A stretch of 64,000 nt of DNA from Auanema rhodensis (lineage: Eukaryota > Nematoda > Chromadorea > Rhabditida > Rhabditidae): positions 10,664,001 to 10,728,000 of the forward strand of contig OZ059895.1 in NCBI GenBank assembly GCA_964057225.1, given 5' to 3'. Position 1 is the first letter of the stretch. Every line of letters begins with the position of its first letter. The position numbers and the translations under genes were made by a program. The notes beneath the pieces were generated by a model. That model was not told where the DNA came from, made no database searches, and saw only the letters and a program-made list of their open reading frames with translations. Of the stretch, positions 61,201 to 64,000 are shown in pieces.

Positions 61201-64000
61201 GCTCAAACCACGGCAGCAAATTATCTTCAATCTTATTTCTATATTACAGTTATGAACCAGTAGTTAATGAACCTTCATGGCCCGGTTAGTACTTGGATCG
61301 GAGACGGCTTTGGGAATCCCGGATGGCGTAAGCTTTTCAAATCTTTTCAACAATCATAACACGTTGAAAGTACGCCATGCAGCTGATTTTTAATTTTATC
61401 TCTTCCGTAACAAATGTTTCCAATTTTCAAGCAGTTTTACTTAGATAGCTCAACCCAAGGCAGCAAAATATCTTTAATCTTATTTCTATATTACAGTTAT
61501 GAACCAGTAGTTAATGAACCTTCATGGCCCGGTTAGTAGTTGGATCGGAGACGGCTTGGGAATCCCGGGTGGCGTAAGCTTTTCAAATTTTTTTAACAAT
61601 CATAACACGTTAAAAGTACGCCATGCAGCTGATTTTTAATTTTGTCTCTTCCGTAACAAATTTATTCAATTTTCAAGCAGTTTTACTTAGATAGCTCAAA
61701 CCACGGCAGCAAATTATCTTCAATATTATTTCTATATTACAGTTATGAACCAGTAGTTAATGAACTTTCATGGCCCGGTTAGTAGTTGGATCGGAGACGG
61801 CTTGGGAATCCCGGATGGCGTAAACTTTTCAAATTTTTTTAACAATCATAACACGTTGAAAGTACGCCATGCAGCTGATTTTTAATTTTATCTCTTCCGT
61901 AACAAATGTTTCCAATTTTCAAGCAGTTTTACTTAGATAGCTCAACCCAAGGCAGCAAAATATCTTTAATCTTATTTCTATATTACAGTTATGAACCAGT
62001 AGTTAATGAACCTTCATGGCCCGGTTAGTAGTTGGATCGGAGACGGCTTGGGAATCCCGGGTGGTGTAAGCTTTTCAAATTTTTTTAACAATCATAACAC
62101 GTTGAAAGTACGCCATGCAGCTGATTTTCAATTTTATCTCTTCCGTAACAAATTTATTCAATTTTCAAGCAGTTTTACTTAGACAGCTCAAACCACGGCA
62201 GCAAAATATCTTTAATCTTGATTCTATATTACAACTATGAACCAGTAGGTAATGAACCTCCATGGCCGGTTAGTAGTTGGATCGCAGACGGCTTGGGAAT
62301 CCCGGGTGGCGTAAGCTTTTCAAATTTTTTTAACAATCATAACACGTTAAAAGTACGCCATGCAGCTGATTTTTAATTTTGTCTCTTCCGTAACAAATTT
62401 ATTCAATTTTCAAGCAGTTTTACTTAGACAGCTCAAACCACGGCAGCAAATTATCTTCAATCTTATTTCTATATTACAGTTATGAACCAGTAGTTAATGA
62501 ACCTTCATGGCCCGGTTAGTAGTTGGATCGGAGACGGCTTTGGGAATCCCGGATGGCGTAAGCTTTTCAAATCTTTTCAACAATCATAACACGTTAAAAG
62601 TACGCCATGCAGCTGATTTTTAATTTTGTCTCTTCCGTAACAAATTTATTCAATTTTCAAGCAGTTTTACTTAGATAGCTCAAACCACGGCAGCAAATTA
62701 TCTTCAATCTTATTTCTATATTACAGTTATGAACGAGTAGTTAATGAACCTTCATGGCCCGGTTAGTAGTTGGATCGGAGACGGCTTGAGAATCCCGGGT
62801 GGCGTATGCTTTTCAAATTTTTTTAACAATCATAACACGTTAAAAGTGCGCCATGCAGCTGATTTTCAATTTTATCTCTTCCGTAATAAATGTTTTCATT
62901 TTTCAAGCAGTCTTACTTAGATAGCAAAACCCAAGGCAGCAATATATCTTTAGTCTTGATTCTATATTACAGCTATGAACCAGTAGTTAATGAACCTCCA
63001 TGGCCGGTTAGTAGTTGGATCGCAGACGGCTTGGGAATCCCGGGTGGCGTAAGCTTTTCAAATTTTTTTAACAATCATAACACGTTAAAAGTACGCCATG
63101 CAGCTGATTTTTAATTTTGTCTCTTCCGTAACAAATTTATTCAATTTTCAAGCAGTTTTACTTAGACAGCTCAAACCACGGCAGCAAATTATCTTCAATC
63201 TTATTTCTATATTACAGTTATGAACCAGTAGTTAATGAACCTTCATGGCCCGGTTAGTAGTTGGATCGGAGACGGCTTTGGGAATCCCGGATGGCGTAAG
63301 CTTTTCAAATCTTTTCAACAATCATAACACGTTAAAAGTACGTCATGCAGCTGATTTTTAATTTTGTCTCTTCCGTAACAAATTTATTCAATTTTCAAGC
63401 AGTTTTACTTAGATAGCTCAAACCACGGCAGCAAATTATCTTCAATCTTATTTCTATATTACAGTTATGAACGAGTAGTTAATGAACCTTCATGGCCCGG
63501 TTAGTAGTTGGATCGGAGACGGCTTGAGAATCCCGGGTGGCGTATGCTTTTCAAATTTTTTTAACAATCATAACACGTTAAAAGTGCGCCATGCAGCTGA
63601 TTTTCAATTTTATCTCTTCCGTAATAAATGTTTTCAATTTTCAAGCAGTCTTACTTAGATAGCAAAACCCAAGGCAGCAAATTATCTTTAATCTTGATTC
63701 TATATTACAACTATGAACCAGTAGGTAATGAACCTCCATGGCCGGTTAGTAGTTGGATCGGAGACGGCTGGGGAATCCCGGGTGGCGTAAGCTTTTCAAA
63801 TTTTTTAACAATCATAACACGTTGAAAATACGCCATGTAGCTGATTTTTAATTTTATCTCTTCCGTAACAAATGTTTCCAATTTTCAAGCAGTTTTACTT
63901 AGATAGCTCAACCCAAGGCAGCAAATTATCTTTAGTCTTATTTCTATATTACAGTTATGAACCAGTAGTTAATGAACCTTCATGGCCCGGTTAGTAGTTG
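61201..64000 (+). repeat. Satellite block to window end
   Basis: Class-B monomers including the caatattattt and gcaaaatatc variants also seen inside the composite units, then the 62890 module, with its empty-site monomer at 63628. No retrotransposon is present. The array continues past 64000. Confidence 0.75.

Larger units (their letters stand above)
3051..64000 (+). repeat. 5S-derived satellite array, 245-247 bp monomer
   Basis: About 223 head-to-tail monomers, all on the + strand, interrupted only by the four retrotransposon fragments. Equivalent sites recur at 245-246 bp or whole multiples of that. Every monomer has the 5S 5' piece, a central AT-rich part, the 5S 3' half with box C, and a T-rich tail. 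Most carry HindIII (aagctt), many SmaI (cccggg) and PvuII (cagctg) sites. There are two main classes. One has agcaaaaccc, ttgattct, cagctatg and ccatggccgg. The other has agctcaaccc or agctcaaacc, cttatttct, cagttatg and catggcccgg. Recombinant monomers occur. The array continues beyond the window. Confidence 0.97.

Noticed and set aside
3376-63825. Dozens of 63-91 codon open frames starting MFSIFKQ or MFPIFKQ
   Set aside because: They are the satellite monomer read in one frame across 5S-derived sequence. A one-base length change opens or closes them, and no protein family is recognisable. I treat them as chance frames in a repeat.

Overview
The window is eukaryotic, AT-rich, highly repetitive DNA, with no cellular protein-coding gene that I can support. 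About 55 kb of it is one tandem satellite with a 245-247 bp monomer, roughly 220 copies, all in the same orientation. The key observation is that the satellite is built from 5S ribosomal RNA gene sequence. Each monomer holds the 3' half of a 5S gene (about nt 46-119, including the intermediate element, box C and a T-rich Pol III-type terminator). It also holds a short 5' piece (about nt 10-33). The two are separated by about 125-130 bp of unrelated AT-rich sequence. The wording of the 5S part (for example acgccatcccgtcc and ttggatcggagacggc) matches the Caenorhabditis 5S sequence as I recall it better than the insect or vertebrate ones, so an invertebrate, probably a nematode, is my best inference. 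I could not search to confirm this.

Layout. 1-3050: a degenerate tandem array of about 1.06-1.14 kb units, each a ~750 bp non-satellite spacer followed by 5S-derived sequence. Two units still carry an almost full-length, uninterrupted 5S-like pseudogene (738-856 and 2932-3050). In the middle unit the 5S body is replaced by satellite. 3051-39235: pure satellite arranged in changing higher-order repeats (2, 3, 6, 9, 10 and 17 monomers). 39236-52430: four consecutive composite units of 3.5, 3.26, 3.26 and about 3.2 kb. Each contains the same 1537 bp fragment of a non-LTR retrotransposon inserted at the same base of a monomer, plus seven or eight monomers. 52431-64000: satellite again, in 2-, 3-, 5- and 10-monomer patterns, running off the window end.

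How the parts relate. The retrotransposon inserted once, leaving a 6 bp target-site duplication beside many empty copies of the same site. It was then amplified with its flanks by unequal exchange; a hybrid monomer marks the same junction three times. The fragment begins just after the position of RT motif A, so it lacks a catalytic aspartate. Its 378-codon open frame starts with 29 codons of satellite. The left edge looks like a relic of the 5S rDNA-type repeat from which the short satellite arose, but the direction of change is inferred. Whether the monomers are transcribed or bind TFIIIA cannot be told from sequence.
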